Origin: Paramacrobiotus metropolitanus
Taxonomy: Eukaryota > Tardigrada > Eutardigrada > Parachela > Macrobiotidae
DNA length: 64,000 nucleotides
Assembly: GCF_019649055.1 (NCBI RefSeq)
Contig: NW_026570223.1
Span: forward strand, 2,108,001-2,172,000
Reading direction: 5' to 3'
Under the pieces are notes generated by a model. The model saw only the letters and a list, made by a program, of their open reading frames with translations. It did not search any database and had not been told where the DNA came from. This document shows positions 49,736-63,298 of this stretch, piece by piece. Made by a program: the position numbers and the translations under genes. Each line of letters begins with the position of its first letter. The stretch's first letter is position 1.

Positions 49736-51080
49736 TAAGAACAGCATTCTGTTAAAAGCTCTTGTTAAAAATACGGGCAGCAGACGGTCAAATTTAAACA
49801 ACCGTTTTGCTTGGCTTTAGCAGATCCACGTACGAACTGACTCCAAATTTTTTCTGCAAATCTTATGCAAAACTATCACTCAAATAAACGTTCGCAACGT
49901 AAATGTTTTCAATTCATTTATATTTTCGTTATTTTTTTTAAAAACACTGAACTTAAAGGTTTGGGTGAAAATCTATTTAGTGATATCTGCGCAGGGGTAA
50001 CCGCTTGATATACGTACATTTTGGCATAAGGATAAATCCGCATAAGGATAAATCGGCAAAGGTCACTTTGGTATATAGTGATTTTAGCATAGTGAAATTT
50101 GGCTTAAAATCTAAGTTTTAAAAAACTTGAGAAGTTGGAAAACGTAAGCGATTAAAAAATACATTAAACTAAAGCAAAGCAAAAAGGCTGTCTTTGTGCC
50201 GAATTTTTCTCATGCTAAAGCGTCCGCTTAATAAGTTTTTTTGATAAAGCATTTTGCAAAAAATAATTATGTGTAGCGCAATATTAACGATTCGCGAAGA
50301 CAAAAAATTATTTATTAAATGATATTTGGTTGTAAAGATAAAATGTTAGTGTAAGCTTTAACGAGAGTCTTAACGCGAGTACAAATGTTAGTTTTGATCT
50401 GCGTATGAGCCCAAGTGGTCATGCTAGTTCAAAGCACAGTCTTAACCCGAGTGCTCATAATAGCATAGTACTGTTCACGGAAGTTTTAAGCCTGCAGAAT
50501 AATTGCTTATAATGCGTTCCAAAACAATTTTGACATAAGTTTCATCACATTTTGAAAGCGTTGGTACTCGGCAGTGGAAGTAAAAAGTAGCGTATCGCAA
50601 ACCTTTTTCTCATTTCCAAAAACAGCTAAAAACAAAAAATACATATTCATATGCATTTAATTAACTAAGAAGTGTGGTATGCTAAGATAACTTTTTAATC
50701 TCAGCTTTTTGCTTTTCAGTAATCCTTATCAACCGAAATTTATCCTTTAGATCTACGCAAATCCAGTGTTTCAAGACAGCAGGTTTTAGCAAACGTACAA
50801 GGTTAAGAAAATTGTTGTGATAAATGTCAGCAAAAAATCAGATGCAAACAAAACCAAAAACTCTTCAGGTTATAAATTCTTAAATTTAATAATGTCGTAC
50901 TTTTTCTTGCCATTACGCCGTTTTTAATTTTTAGTATTTCTTAGGTCTGGCAAAAAACGACTAAGTAATACAAATAAAAATTTGCAATACCATTATTCAA
51001 TACGTTCGCAACGAAAGTGGTTTGAATGTTGTTCTGTGGCCCAAACAACAGCAAAAATGGTAGCATGACAACCCTATGAC
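49736..51080. other. AT-rich stretch without a gene
   Basis: Inside the candidate large element. Short motifs such as GGCATAAGGATAAATC repeat loosely around 50020-50060. No domain-bearing frame. Confidence 0.4.
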
Positions 51081-51084
51081 CTTC

Positions 51085-52240
51085 TTTTTGCTGACCGACA
51101 ATGTGATGACCCACTTGTTGCTGACAACCACAACTTGCTGACCGACAGTTCGCTTTTTACAAACTGGCTGACCGACATCTTGCTGAAACTAATTTGCTGA
51201 ACGACAGCTTACTTGTCGGTCACCGAAATGTCGGTAATCGACAACTCGCTGACCGACAACTTGTAGAAGACGAAAACTTGCTCACCGACATTTTGCTTAC
51301 CAGCTCAACGCACTTTATCCATATTTACGCGAAAACTAGAATCTTTGCTGGTTTCAGAAAAAGGAAGCAATACTATGACAGTTATAACTGAAATATAACT
51401 TTTTGCCATTTATTACGCCGTATAAAGTTCACGAGTATGTTATTGTCTCAGTCGATATTAAGTATTTATTAATAACTGTCAAAAATGTTTTAATAATTAC
51501 ACCGGTTCCGGTTTCTTAGGTTTCTTAACTTATTTCTTAATTATTCTTAAGTTTCTTAGATTATTCTTAGGTTTCTTAGGTTATTCTTAGGCTTCTTAGG
51601 TTTCTTAGGTTATTCTCAGGTTTCTTAGTTTTCTTAGGTTATTCTTAGGTTCCTTAGGCTGCTTAGGTTTCTTTGTTTTATTAGGTTTCTTAGGTTTGTT
51701 ATGTTACTCAGGTTTCTTAGGTTTCTTAGATTTCTAAGGTTTCGTAGGTTTTTCAGGTTTCTTAGGTTTCATAGTTTTCTTCTGTTTCACAGGTTTTCTA
51801 TGAAATTCACTCGTACTTGCTCGAGCAGGAAAATGGAAAAATGGACGACTGGAATTGTCAGATTGCTGCCTGAGCCGGCAGCTGCTAATAGCAGGAGAAG
51901 TGGTTGTGGTGTCCGAACATTATCACCCAAATTGAGTTCTACAAGGATTTGATGGGTAACAGACTAGATTTGTGGTCATTGAGTTGTCGCTATTTCCATA
52001 AAACGTCGGTCAGTAAAATGTCGGTCAGCAGTTTAGTAAGTAAGCAAGTTGTCGGGTAAACATTCTGTCACTCAACAAAATATCTTCAGCAAATCGTCGG
52101 TGTCAGCGAACTGTCGGTCAGCAAAAGGTCGTTCAGCGATCTGTTGTTTCAGCAAACTGTCGGGTCAACATTTCGTCGGTCAACAAAAAGTCGTCAGCAA
52201 GTTGTCGGTCAGCAAGATGACCGTCAGCGAGTTGTTGGTG
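51085..52240. mobile_element. Foldback-type element with inverted arrays of a TGCTGACCGACA unit
   Basis: The left block (51085-51300) contains about nine degenerate copies of TTGCTGACCGACA. The right block (52000-52240) has about ten copies of its complement TGTCGGTCAGCAA. Spacing is irregular, 15-25 bases. The centre carries a TTTCTTAGG simple-repeat tract (51510-51800) and a short open frame that reads the repeat as FLRFLRF. Arrays of short direct repeats placed in inverted orientation are the hallmark of foldback transposons. No transposase inside. Confidence 0.75.
51510..51800. repeat. TTTCTTAGG simple-repeat tract
   Basis: About 25 imperfect copies of the 9-mer TTTCTTAGG and related TTATTCTTAGG units over roughly 290 bases, in the core of the foldback element. 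Frame-neutral length (9) creates a spurious Phe-Leu-Arg repeat frame. Confidence 0.9.
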
Positions 52241-52614
52241 TGCCTTTAAGTTTTTATTTTTGCACTGAGTTATAATTTGTCCATGGCTTTGTCTATTCCG
52301 CTCAATTTTCGCGGGCTCTGCTCGTTGTAACTTCTAAGTAAGTCACCATGCAAACGTATAGCAGGCTGCTAGCGACCGCGGAGTGGCTGGCATAATCACT
52401 CAATTGAACAAGACACAGCTACGGCTTTCCAGTGATGTTCCCGTTGTTTTTATTTACCAAATTACGTTTGATTGCTATCTTCAAGATTAACATCTCCACG
52501 GTTAGATTAATTTCTCCAAGGACCAATTTCTGTCACGGGAAAATTTTATTTGGCGTGATCTTTACATCGCTCTGTTTAAATTTTAAGCTGCGTAATATCG
52601 GCGTAACTGCAAAA

Positions 52615-55600
52615 ATGTCAGCAGTGTCCTTTGCAACTGGGCAAGTCGTCTGGGCAAAGCTAAAAGGTATGGCTACATAAGTCTCCTAAAGGAGGTTCGC
52701 CATGCTTTCCAATTGACAATCCAATGACTACGAAAGATAACGCAGGTTACAACCGCTGGCCGGCGTGCGTGGAGACGCCACCGGAGAACGCTAGAAATCG
52801 TGGTGTCTACGTGCAGTTCTTTGAAACTGATAAACCAGGACAATTTGGTTGGGCTCCTAAATCCGGTAAATTGAAAAGCAGTAAAATGATGAAGCGCCGT
52901 AGTGTTCACTGTTCACTGATGCAAAAAACAATCTGTGAACTGCTTGATAGGGGTAAAGCCTTTTACGTTGAACAATCAGTCCCAGAAGGAACTGTCCAAC
53001 GAGCAACTGCAGAAGTGCGTAAAGTTCGCAGCATTAAAGATCAACGGGAATGCTGCCGCTCCTACAGCTGCGGCTCCGATTTCACAACGGGGTACCTTTT
53101 TTGTTTAACGATTTTTGCCTGATTCTTCCGCAGTACTTTATATACTTCTATAACACTGCATGTCATGATAGTTATTCATTTATCTGCATCAGTGAAATAT
53201 GATAACTCTAAGTTTTATGTAGTGGTTGAAACTGTGCAAGCAGAAGAGGATCCGGCCTCTTCAAACGAACAAGAAGCTCGTTTGGGCAACTCCGTACAGA
53301 CTGGAGATGCAACCGTTATCGCATCGGGAGTCTCCCAAATTCGAGGTAAAATAAATATTTGAAAAAGGCAAAAAAAGGGAGTAATAGGTAATAGGAATAG
53401 GAGTAATAGTGTTTGCAAAGTTAGTTTGTTAGGTAGTATTTGCAAAGTATCCCTACATTAGGAGAGAATGCAAGATAAAACACATTTTCATCAAAAATTT
53501 TAAGTATTTTGTCAGTCGATAATCTTCTGAGATTTCTCTGAAAAATTTTAATATAAGAATACGCCACAGGACTGATACGAGGGCAACAACGGCCAAAACT
53601 TTGATTGATTGTACTCTGGAGTCTGGCTTACAGTACACACTCCCGTCTGCACTAAGGTTTGCACTAAGGTCACCACGTGCGTATACACTACGTTACTCAC
53701 TTTTTATAACACGTACTACAGCAAGTAAATTTTTTCGGTGAGCGCTACTGTCACTACAGTCCATCATAATTTGACTAATGCCACTACAAAAAAATTATTT
53801 GAGCCTTATTGTGAAACCACACAATCCTAATGACATTTCAAGTAATCAGTTGACCATTTGCTTAGTGCTAATGCTACTATATCACATGCCTTACCTTATC
53901 CAGATTTCCAGATTCAGATATATTGCCCCGAATGGGATACACCACAGCCACCAAAAACCAGAGAAGACCGACCAAAACCAATATTACATACTGAAAGCCC
54001 GTAGTCGAAAACCCGGCCAGATAGTATTCATTTCTTTCAAAACAGCTCCTGCTTCGAAAGCCAAAGAAAAAACTGTTTCGAAATGTTGGCAGCAAATGTA
54101 GCGAAATTGCAGTTGTGATTATTATTAGTTATCTTTAACCAAGCGATGTTGCCAAAATCAACGTAAAAAAATTAAAAAAATATAAGTAGTCCAGGACTCT
54201 AAGTGGCTTTCATTACATTGAAATAATTAAGCCGACCATCGCAAAGCAACATTGCGCCATTGCGCTTCTAACAAGAGCATTGCGCAAAAAAAGAGCATTG
54301 CGCTTCTTCTACAGAAGTACCGGCCAAGCAGACGACGCTAGGATAAAATCATTTTGTATTGGACGATCACCATAAAACATGCTAGGTGAGCAGGTGACCA
54401 AGCTTTGTGCTAACCAATGCACAGAGCCCGTTAAGGAACCAGTTTTAAATTAAATCACTTTTGCCGTCGATTATCGCCGTTGCGTGCATGACACACAACC
54501 GTCAAACACTACCATTTTCGGGATATATCCACGTAACGTCGAAGTGTTTGTTGTGGGACTGTAGCTCTCCAAATTCTAGATCTTTATTACCACAAAAAAT
54601 AAAAAAGGTTACACCAACCTAGCATTCCTGTACAGATTCAGCAAAAGCCGTCAGCATAATCTGAAAGCCCATATTCCAGTACCCGGCCAGACGGTTTCAG
54701 TTTTTCTAAAAACTTTATCAAACTGATCCTTTAAAACAAACAAATCCTTTCGGCAAACCTGAACCACCGAAATATCTGCCTACTTTATTAAAGTACATCA
54801 GTACTTAGCTGAAATATAGAATTTAAGTAGCTATGTTGGTAATTAAAAAATTCAATTAAAAATTAAAGACCTTTCAAACTTTACATAATACACTACCGAA
54901 TACATCAGTAACATTTCTTAAAAACTACCTTTTTTGAAATTTATCATGCTGGTCGACGGAGAACAATCTTGCGATAGCCATAAAAGCATTGTGCATATCG
55001 ATAACGGTCAGTTAACGGTAACGTTCGCAATACAGTAAAACTTCAAAAAAAAATTAAGTTAACTGCGACTAAAACATTAAGTTAGCGTGACTTACTTAAC
55101 CTGGGCCAGCTCTCTTGCCACGTAATCCAAGCAACACAAAAAAATAACGAAGAAGTTCTTATTAGAACATTTCCGTCGGTTAGGACCAGAATTTTAAAGG
55201 ACAGAATTTACGAAAGAAATTCGTTAAGAATGCTTTGTTACTTGCAAGCCTAATGCTGCTGGTTTGAAATTACCGGATTTCTTTGTTACAGCCTCGTTGG
55301 CCGCGGAAGTGAACACTCTGGATTCGTCGCACAGTCCACTCCGCGACGATGAACTTCCGCCATTGTCAGAACAGGTAAAAACTAGAGGCTTAGCAAAATA
55401 AAAATCATCAACTTTAAAATATCTTCTTGTCTTGATTTTAAAACCGATTTGGAAGGCAACAGCTGAGGCCAAGTCTTGAGCCAAATAATTGTTCATACCA
55501 GTAGCAAAAGAAACACAAAAATACCAACATAGCTCATAAAGATTAGTGGTACATGTACCATCGTTTACTGTATATTTTCGGTACTACGAGTATAAGGTGG

Positions 55601-56772
55601 CGTTCGGAGACGGCCGGTATGTTTATGTACATGGTGGCGCCGCAAGAACGGTGGCCCGGGACAAAGCATGGTGTGACCGTGGTGTGCGGGGCTTGATGGT
55701 GGTGAAAGATATTGGGAGGAGACTTCGGTAGTAAAACATGGTGTGCGTAAGTTTCGGAACTTCAACACATTTGTTTATTTCTGCAAAGTGTAATTTGCTG
55801 TACAGTGTACACTCAAATTTTGTGACAGTTCAATTATGTACGATTAAACAGCGCTTGTCACAACTTAGTGGTAACATGTCCACTATATACCGGCCGCTCG
55901 GAGCGTACAAAACCAAGTAAACTTTACACCATTTGTATGTGCTTTACTTTCATATTCGATACATTGATTTTAGGATGCAATGTCCGATGCGTCGGGCAGC
56001 ACGACAGGACGAAGCAAGGAGACCATTCCCTTCGAAGAAGTGGATGGCTGGTAAACAAATTTGGGGCAGCTGCAAAAACCACTACAATAGTACTGTATTG
56101 TGTGCCTACTACGGCAACAGCCTTATCCCTAGTCCTTATAAGTTGTTTCCATACGTATAATAAAATTGCTGTTTTCCAGGATTAGCGATAACTTTTTGCC
56201 GAGCGCAACAGCACAACTAAAGAGCGATCTGATTTGGCAGTTCTTCGAACGGTATAACGGCTATAAAGTTTTAGCAAACAACCGATCAGTTTCTGAATAC
56301 ATTTTCTAAAAGTGACAACCGTGGCCACATGTGGTAGGTTACATGACTCGCTTTGCGAGTATGGAGCGCAAAATATTAGAAATTGGTAGCCTTAAATAGC
56401 GCATTACATTAAGAAGTGCTTCTTGAATAACATGGGGGGTTAAATACGAAAAGGTGTGTCCTGAAACTGAATCGGTTGTAAAGAAAAATGGAAAGCATGG
56501 GACTGTAATTACCTACTTTTGTTTCGTTGCATTGTTAAGATATTTAATATTCCAGGTTCTGCGCGAGCAAAAATTATGCCCCAATGCCAAACTTCAAGAA
56601 AAGCCTTGGCCGGCGTTTGTCAAATCGGTTCAATGTTCCAGGGGGTTACAACTGCGGGAAGAAGAGTGTTAAAGGGCAAAAGCGGTCTGGTATTCAGTTG
56701 TCCGAAGATGGCAGTGCCGCATTCGAACGTTTGACTGGTCTCAATGTGGCTAAAATTATAGTTCGCTATTAA
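52615..56772 (+). CDS. PWWP-domain protein gene inside the candidate large element
   Basis: PWWP domains read methylated histone H3 tails and bind DNA. Exon 1 (52615-52666) starts MSAVSFATGQVVWAKLK and splices at GTATGG to 52746-52865 (GYNRWPACVETPPENARNRG, VYVQFFETDKPGQFGWAPKS). The join recreates the domain core, with RWP in place of PWWP. Exon 3 (52951-53091) is VKPFTLNNQSQKELSNEQLQ then LKINGNAAAPTAAAPISQR. Exon 4 (53223-53345) is acidic (VETVQAEEDPASSNEQEA). Unplaced exons must follow. Probable late exons are 55975-56050 (DAMSDASGSTTGRSKETIPF, donor GGCTG/GTAAAC) and 56555-56772 (FCASKNYAPMPNFKKSLGRR ... LTGLNVAKIIVRY, TAA at 56770), which join in phase 2. The C-terminal domain is not recognised. 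Convergent with the transposase gene. Confidence 0.72.
53346..55974. other. Long presumed intron region of the PWWP gene; diverged repeat pair
   Basis: Two related segments at about 53990-54070 and 54655-54730 share CTGAAAGCCC...ACCCGGCCAGA. They may be a degraded duplicate or repeat. Extra exons of the PWWP gene are expected here to resolve phase but could not be identified. A minus-strand frame at 55224-55496 is not supported by a domain. Confidence 0.35.
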
Positions 56773-57899
56773 TACGCCGTTTAGTTTATATGCATTGTAA
56801 GTCATGTCAAGTAACTGCGCAAAAATTGAGCTTCTTCAGGAATGTCTTTGCATGAATAAAACGGCCGACGAGGTGTAAATCAGAGCAACTGGAATGGGAG
56901 ACAAGATAATGACAGTAAAAGTTCAAAAGTTGTTAAAAAATAGTGCGCGCAAAATCAATAAACAGAAGCTGAACAGAACTTCATGCATAACGCAAACTTA
57001 GTTACTGTGGACAAAGTGAATGGCGGCCGAAATGAATGACAGCCAAATTGATCGGTAGCCCCGCAAGGTGTTATCTAGTTTTGCGTTCATTGGCAAAACA
57101 GTAACAACGGCAACCGCCCTTGAAAACGTTGCAGCTTTGAATTGGTCAAGCCACTGCGAACGAAAGCGCCTTGTGAAACAGTTTTGAGCAGTTTCGTACT
57201 CGCAGACTTGCAAGAACTCGACTCTGATTCTGAATTAAAGATATGCAAGGCAGAGGTCACACTAAATAACATGTACTTACTGTATTATTGTGGATTGTGC
57301 AGTGGTGCACACCCGGTGACAAGTTACACCGCATCATACGTTGTCACTTTACTGAACAACGTGTACGAGGCCAGTTTAAGTACTCGTATCAAATCATCCG
57401 TAAGGAGCAGTGCAAATCCCTCTCTACTAAAACAGGAGTGTAAACTGTACCATCTCCAGAAACGGTGAACAATGATTGCAATGCAGTTCATAAACTGAAG
57501 ATCCCGCATCCAAAGCCGCACAGCGCTATGTATAGATATGGTGCAGCATCATTTTGATGTCCACAGATACAAGTTTTGAATAAACTTTTTAGAACAAAAT
57601 TTAAAGTCCATGGATAAAAGTTTTGAACAAGTGTTTAAATTAAACTGGCCGTGTAAAAATTGTACAATAACGTTATAACGTACGATGCGGTGCATTGCCC
57701 ATAGGCTACAGCATAGTGGAGAAACGTTTCTTAAAAGCGTAGGCTGAACTGCCTAAGCATAGTTTCCTCTAAAGCGGATAAAAACGGGTTACGAGTCTTA
57801 CGACCATTATGATTATTATGTATTTTAGCACGCCAATTGCAGCACTATTAGTTGGAATCATTCAGCCGTACACGTCCAGGTTTCCCCAATTCACCATGA

Positions 57900-57965
57900 A
57901 CTAAAATGTTTCATTGGCTACAATACGGATGTACAATACAAATGTTTCATTGGCTACAATACAGA
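57900..57965. repeat. 23-bp direct repeat
   Basis: AAATGTTTCATTGGCTACAAT occurs at about 57903 and about 57940, between the convergent PWWP and transposase genes. Confidence 0.8.
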
Positions 57966-58130
57966 GCAAAACCCGAGTAGTAGCGTTAGTACAGCCTAAA
58001 ATCTACATCATAGTCCAAACCAGAGTAGTCAGTTTCGTACAACGTAGAGTCTAAATTAAAGTACACACCAAAGTAAAAAAGTTAGTACAAGCACTACAAA
58101 CGCTATTAAACGTCATCCCAAATTTCAACA

Positions 58131-61100
58131 TTATACTTGCTTGGTCTTCTTCTTGTACTTCTTAAATCGACGCGGCTGACGTTTTAGTCTAGAATTTCTC
58201 GCCTTTGCTTCTCGAATTCCGGCTGTAGAAACCTGACTCAACAAAGATTTTGTCCGGTGTTTTTGAATTAAGGCAGCGCATTTTACCGCCAGCTGAATGT
58301 TCTCTGGGCTTCTATTGTCTGCAGCGTCAACTAAAAAGTCTCGGAGCGTCTGCAAACACTGTGTATATTTTGACCCAGGCTGTTGTGGCCCTTGAGGGAC
58401 AGCCGAAGTAAACGGCAGCGTGGGCATCGGAACGTCAGACTCCTGGGCGAAATTTTCAAAACGGACCGAATCAACCTACAAAAAAATGTTAATTCACTGA
58501 AAGTACCAAATTGAGCAAACAAGTGTGTTTCGTACTGATTGTGGTGAATCTTCAGAAGAAAAAGAAATCTGAAGATGTGCGTTTTCGGATAGGCAAAGCA
58601 GATGAACATGATTACAAGCCCGAAATCCTCCCACCGCAGCGGGACAGTCGCAAGAAAAACGGTGTAGACAAACCGCAACATTGCATCCGGCGCAAAAGGT
58701 TTCGCAGTTTTTGGTTGCGCAATCAGCGATAATAATGACGTGTTCATTTCCAGAATTCAAGTTCTTACAAACAAAGCGGGATTCTGCCTCCTTTTCGAAC
58801 GAATACTTGGAAATTACTTTTGCGGCCTCCCGGTGATTTCGTTTGATTTCCTGCTGCCGATACGATGGTTTGGCAGTCACAGTATCAGTAAAACGTTTAA
58901 TTTCCAACTGCTCGATGTAGTCCAATAAGCCCCCAAACAACTCATCGATTCGCATGCCGGTTTTTGCATTCAGATGTACACGCTTAAGAACTCTAAAATA
59001 TACAAACAGCACAAACTTCATCACTGGTTCATACTTATAGATTGCAGAACATACTGATACTAGATTTAGTTAATTACAATGAGATCAGTGCTAACAGTAA
59101 GCGCCCGGAACTCAGGGCTAGAGCTTGGCATTTGAAATTATTTCCGGCTGACGCTGCGATTACAGAATGTTGTACCGTACAGTCTTCCGTTCGTGCTATC
59201 AGAGAATAATCAAGGAGTAAGGTCTATATTACAACAACTCGTAACCTCGGCATCCGAAAAACTAGAGATGACTACAGAAAATTAGGATCCACATTCGATT
59301 CAGCTAGGTTAGAAACTGTGTCACATGTTTTTTTATTCAAAAAAGATGACCTCCTAAGTGGGCTCACAGATGCCGGTACCGGTACCGGTCGAACGATAAA
59401 TCTTAAGGGAAGTGGGCCGGTACATAGTACCAAATTGGTGTACAGGCACGAAAACTTTCACTTTCGCGCACTCCCAAACACATTTTTGTTTCGGTTTGTG
59501 ACATTCTATAGCCAGAAGATTTGTATACACTGGCGTGAAAACCGTTTGTGCGCGCAACATCCGGTTCGGGAGTTATGGCTATTAGAAAATTCCAAAAAGT
59601 TTAAATGCGTTCAGGTGTACCAAAAGTCTCATTATGGACCGATCTCCCTCAAATTTTGCACGTAAATGCACATAACCACGAAGATCGTCTTTACACCGAT
59701 CCACTGTTCTGGCATGTCTTTCATATTTTAAAATGAATTTCAAAAATTTTAAAATTCATTTTAAAATTTGAAAAAATCATGGAAGTCTGGATCGGTGTAA
59801 AAACGATCTTCATGGGCGACATTGGAAAGAATTTCCTTTCAATTCATTCGAGTCGCTAGCGGGTGTACTCAGATATAAAAATCTGTTATATAAAATACTT
59901 AGTGTTATTACTTAATTAATAAGGAAACAGCAGCTAATGTTCTACTGTGCAGTACTCGTAGTGACCTGGCTATCACTACAACACGACTTTGCTGATAGAT
60001 TGGTCAAACCTACGGCACGGATCAGTACATTGATTACCGGCCTTCATGCGGCGTTTTAAATATCCTGTTATCTGATATCGTGTGTTGCAGTTTGCAACTT
60101 GCGCTTTTAATTTTTTTGTGGCATTTTAAGTGGTAATGAATATGCAAAACGCCTGACCACGGGCCGCCACAAGGTTTTAGTTTTCTCATTTTTTACGTTG
60201 ACTAAGTTCTTTTAACTGACATGTTTTACGCCGATGCCGTTTTCGGTGAACTAAGAGGCCGCCTTGAGGCTTGCTGAATAAACGGAAGTCAGAAGACGCA
60301 TTACTCACATTACTTTATAACTTCTAACTAGTCAAGACCAACTTGCGAACGCGATTTTAATTCTTTTAAAACGTTTAAACTTTGGTAACAGTGCGAGTCT
60401 ACCCATACCACCATCCAGCAATCAATAATAACTACTAGTATGAGTACAACGTTTAACACTTTCATTTGTACTCAGCTTACAGTATCCTTCAGCACTAACG
60501 TCTACACTAAGGTCACTACTTCCTGGAGCAAGTATATGAACTAACTGTGAATTTGCGGGTATACCCGGTACTCGGCCGGTAGTTCTATACTCGTATAATA
60601 CAGGAGTATTAATAATATTATTATAAACTACGATTACTTACATAAATTTCAAAATCCCACTAAGTGTGTGATTTTGAAGTATGACTACCAAAACTGCCCA
60701 TACACAGACGGGAGCGGCTCGACCATGCAGTGCTTGTTTAGCGCGCGTTTAGTACGTCTACATCTGAACTATACTGCAACCCTTAAAAAAATACTACTTG
60801 TACAGTATGATCTACACTCTACAGTGTAATAAAACGAAATTTACCAGCACTCTCAAAATGGACTAACCTATGAAAGCTTTCAATGAACGCACTGGTCGAA
60901 AAGGCAGCGCCGATGCGATACGGCAGTGACCATTCGCTTATTCGTTCCAGATACTGAGATAAATAGGAAAACACCTTCCTGTCAGTGCTGACCAATCTGA
61001 TAAGTTTGGCGCTTTCGGCTTCCGCTTCAGATATTCCACGTGCATACATAATGTTGCCGAACAGTTTTTTTGCATCAGTAATCGAGCGGGCGTTTCGATC

Positions 61101-63127
61101 GAGCCACTGATTTACATTCTTTCGGACATGCCAAGTACAAAGTATTTTTTTGGCTTCGCCTCCAATCACTTGTTGGTAAGCGTTAAAAAACGCAGGAGCA
61201 TCATCAGATAAAAACCACTGCGTATGGAAATCCAAAATTTGTCGTTTCAATATTTTGAAAAAAGCCGAAACTGTCAACTCGTCTTCGTGGTTCGAAATGC
61301 AGTGACCAACTGGGAATCCACGTTCCGAAGCATCGATGCCCATGAGCGTTATGAGTTTGAATCCACGCTGACCACAAACACCATGTGTTGCATCTATGCA
61401 TAGACTCTTGCGGTTGAGTCTTTCAAGCTGTGCCCTTTGAAAAGGCGTCTGAACAACAGCTATAAAATACGACTCGGGTAATTCTGGGAACTGGCCACAT
61501 TTTTGTGAGATGTTCTTCAGGTATAATAAATTTCTTTCCTGTAATGGAACCGTACTCTCGTACGCCGCTTCAGCTCCCATTGACTGGTATTGACAGGTCT
61601 GTAATGGCTCCCAGTCCAACTTTAATTCGTGACGAATGTTGTATACATCTTTCAAAGTGATGTACAAAGCACGCGAGTGAACACCCTCTACAAAGTTAGT
61701 ATTACATTGCAATTGGGCGCAATCAATGTAAAACACTTTAATATTCTTACAAACCTTTCTGGAGTTTTTCCCATGCCCTTTTCCGCACATCTCGCACTAT
61801 CAGGCGCGGGTCTGCGCCTAAAGCCAGTCTGCTTCCGATATCGAGTCGTAATTTTTCGGAAATTTTTTGGGTATGAAGGTCAGCGTTAACATCGTGACCA
61901 TAATGGTGTTCACAGTAGGACGCTACCACTCTTTCACTTGCGATTTTCACCTGAAAAATAGATCTGTTGTTGTTATCATTATATTTATTAGTATAACATC
62001 TGTATTTCGTCGAAACGTGATAAGTATATTGCAACAGCGCAAAAACACAGATTTCGTATAGAAACAGGCCATAATTCTTTCCACCTCGAAACCATTCTCT
62101 TTGGCTGTGCAGACAATTTTACCATAATCTCCATACCAGGGAACAAAACGGTTCACGTTTACACGTTACATCCGCTGACGAAGCCGTTTTGATGAAGATT
62201 ATGGTCAAGCAAGATTTTAATTTGTTTACCCAAATTCTCCGCGTTATTAAGTAGCGATGAGAAAGACATTCCCTGGCGAGGTCGGTTTATTTGCATGAAT
62301 AGCGAAACTCGGTTTACTTGTATGAATAGTGTAACCCGTGAATTTTCCATAACTGCACGGGTCTGGTGCGCACAATATTCTGTACTTCTACAGTCGGCAT
62401 AAACTAAGTTGTAATCAATAACAGCATAGTGTTTTACACTTCGCTTTACAAGCACCTGTGCACTAATGTTACCACTTGATAAATACCGGCAGCTGTGCAC
62501 TAATGTTAGCACTTGCTAAATATGGTCTACTCTGCACTATGCTCTACATGACCTTTGTTACTAGTTTCGAAAATTTATTCTGTTACCTGATGTATGATTT
62601 ACTAACAATGCTCTAAAAGACTAAAACGTACCTTAATAAAAGCGGTACATTTGAGCTTTCGTTCTTTTTTCAAAATCCCGTCTCCGGCACATTTAAAATT
62701 CCGAAAACAAGAATACATTCTGAAAGAACTTTCGGTTCCTGTTTTTTTCTCTCCATTGGCGTGATTGAACTGACTAGCGGTGACATCTTCAAAATCAGCT
62801 TTCCAAGACAAAAATTCGTCGAACGTTTGAAATGCCTTCTCTTTCACGCTGAATTCAGTCCGATTATGAAAAACAGATAAATGTGAAATCAAAGACTCAA
62901 GATAATAAAAGGCAAATTGGCAGTCCGGCTCTTGACATTTTCCCGCTACGACGCAAATATAGTATTTTAGTTTTCACAAGTTTATCTCGCAGTCTTATTT
63001 TTAACCCACCAATTGTTGGAACCGCAAATTCTGGATGGTACTTTTTTACGTGACGGTTTAAGTTTGACTTCGTCGAAAAGGATTTATCGCCAACACAGTG
63101 AGCACAGCGCAGATCTGTAGACGACAT
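58131..63127 (-). CDS. Mutator-like (MULE) transposase with two C2H2 fingers, DDE core and SWIM finger
   Basis: Cut-and-paste transposase. Exon 1 starts MSSTDLRCAHC with a C2H2 finger (SNLNRHVKKYH). A short intron (donor at AATTG/GTGGGT) leads to a second finger, CQEPDCQFAFYYLESLISH. Next come a FLYWCH/WRKY-like DNA-binding domain (FDEFLSWKADFEDV, YSCFRNFKCAG, LKCTAFIK; donor AAG/GTACGT) and an exon with YCEHHYGHDVNADLH at about 61870. The MULE domain exon (60849-61740) has the first Asp in LCIDATHGVCG, the second in WFLSDDAPAFFNAY, the CTWHVRKNVNQW motif and the Glu in FIESFHR. After a roughly 1.8-kb intron, 58494-59020 carries a SWIM finger (CDC-x9-CNH) and the last exon is basic (RRFKKYKKKTKQV), with TAA or TAG at 58131. 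Frames are intact, so activity is plausible. It lies 440 bases inside the G-type end. Confidence 0.88.
59678..59815. repeat. Long imperfect hairpin in the transposase intron
   Basis: GAAGATCGTCTTTACACCGA (59681) pairs with its near-complement ending at about 59813. The arms are about 65 bases, meeting at a self-complementary core (TTTTAAAATGAATTTCAAAA / mirror). It may be a small MITE or a source of double-stranded RNA. Confidence 0.75.
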
Positions 63128-63298
63128 ATTTAAGATAAGCCGACAATATTTAACCAAAAAATACCGCTGGCCCAATGGATAACATTGCAAAATGATTTTG
63201 AATTTCTAAAGAGTCGAGCATGTCTCACTATTTAAGACTAGGATAACTCTTTCAGAGATTGCAGTAAGAAAATGTAGGAAATTTGATTACTGAATCTC

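Noticed and set aside
51701-51952. Frame coding FLRFLRFLRF repeats
   Set aside because: Product of the TTTCTTAGG simple repeat, whose unit length is a multiple of three.
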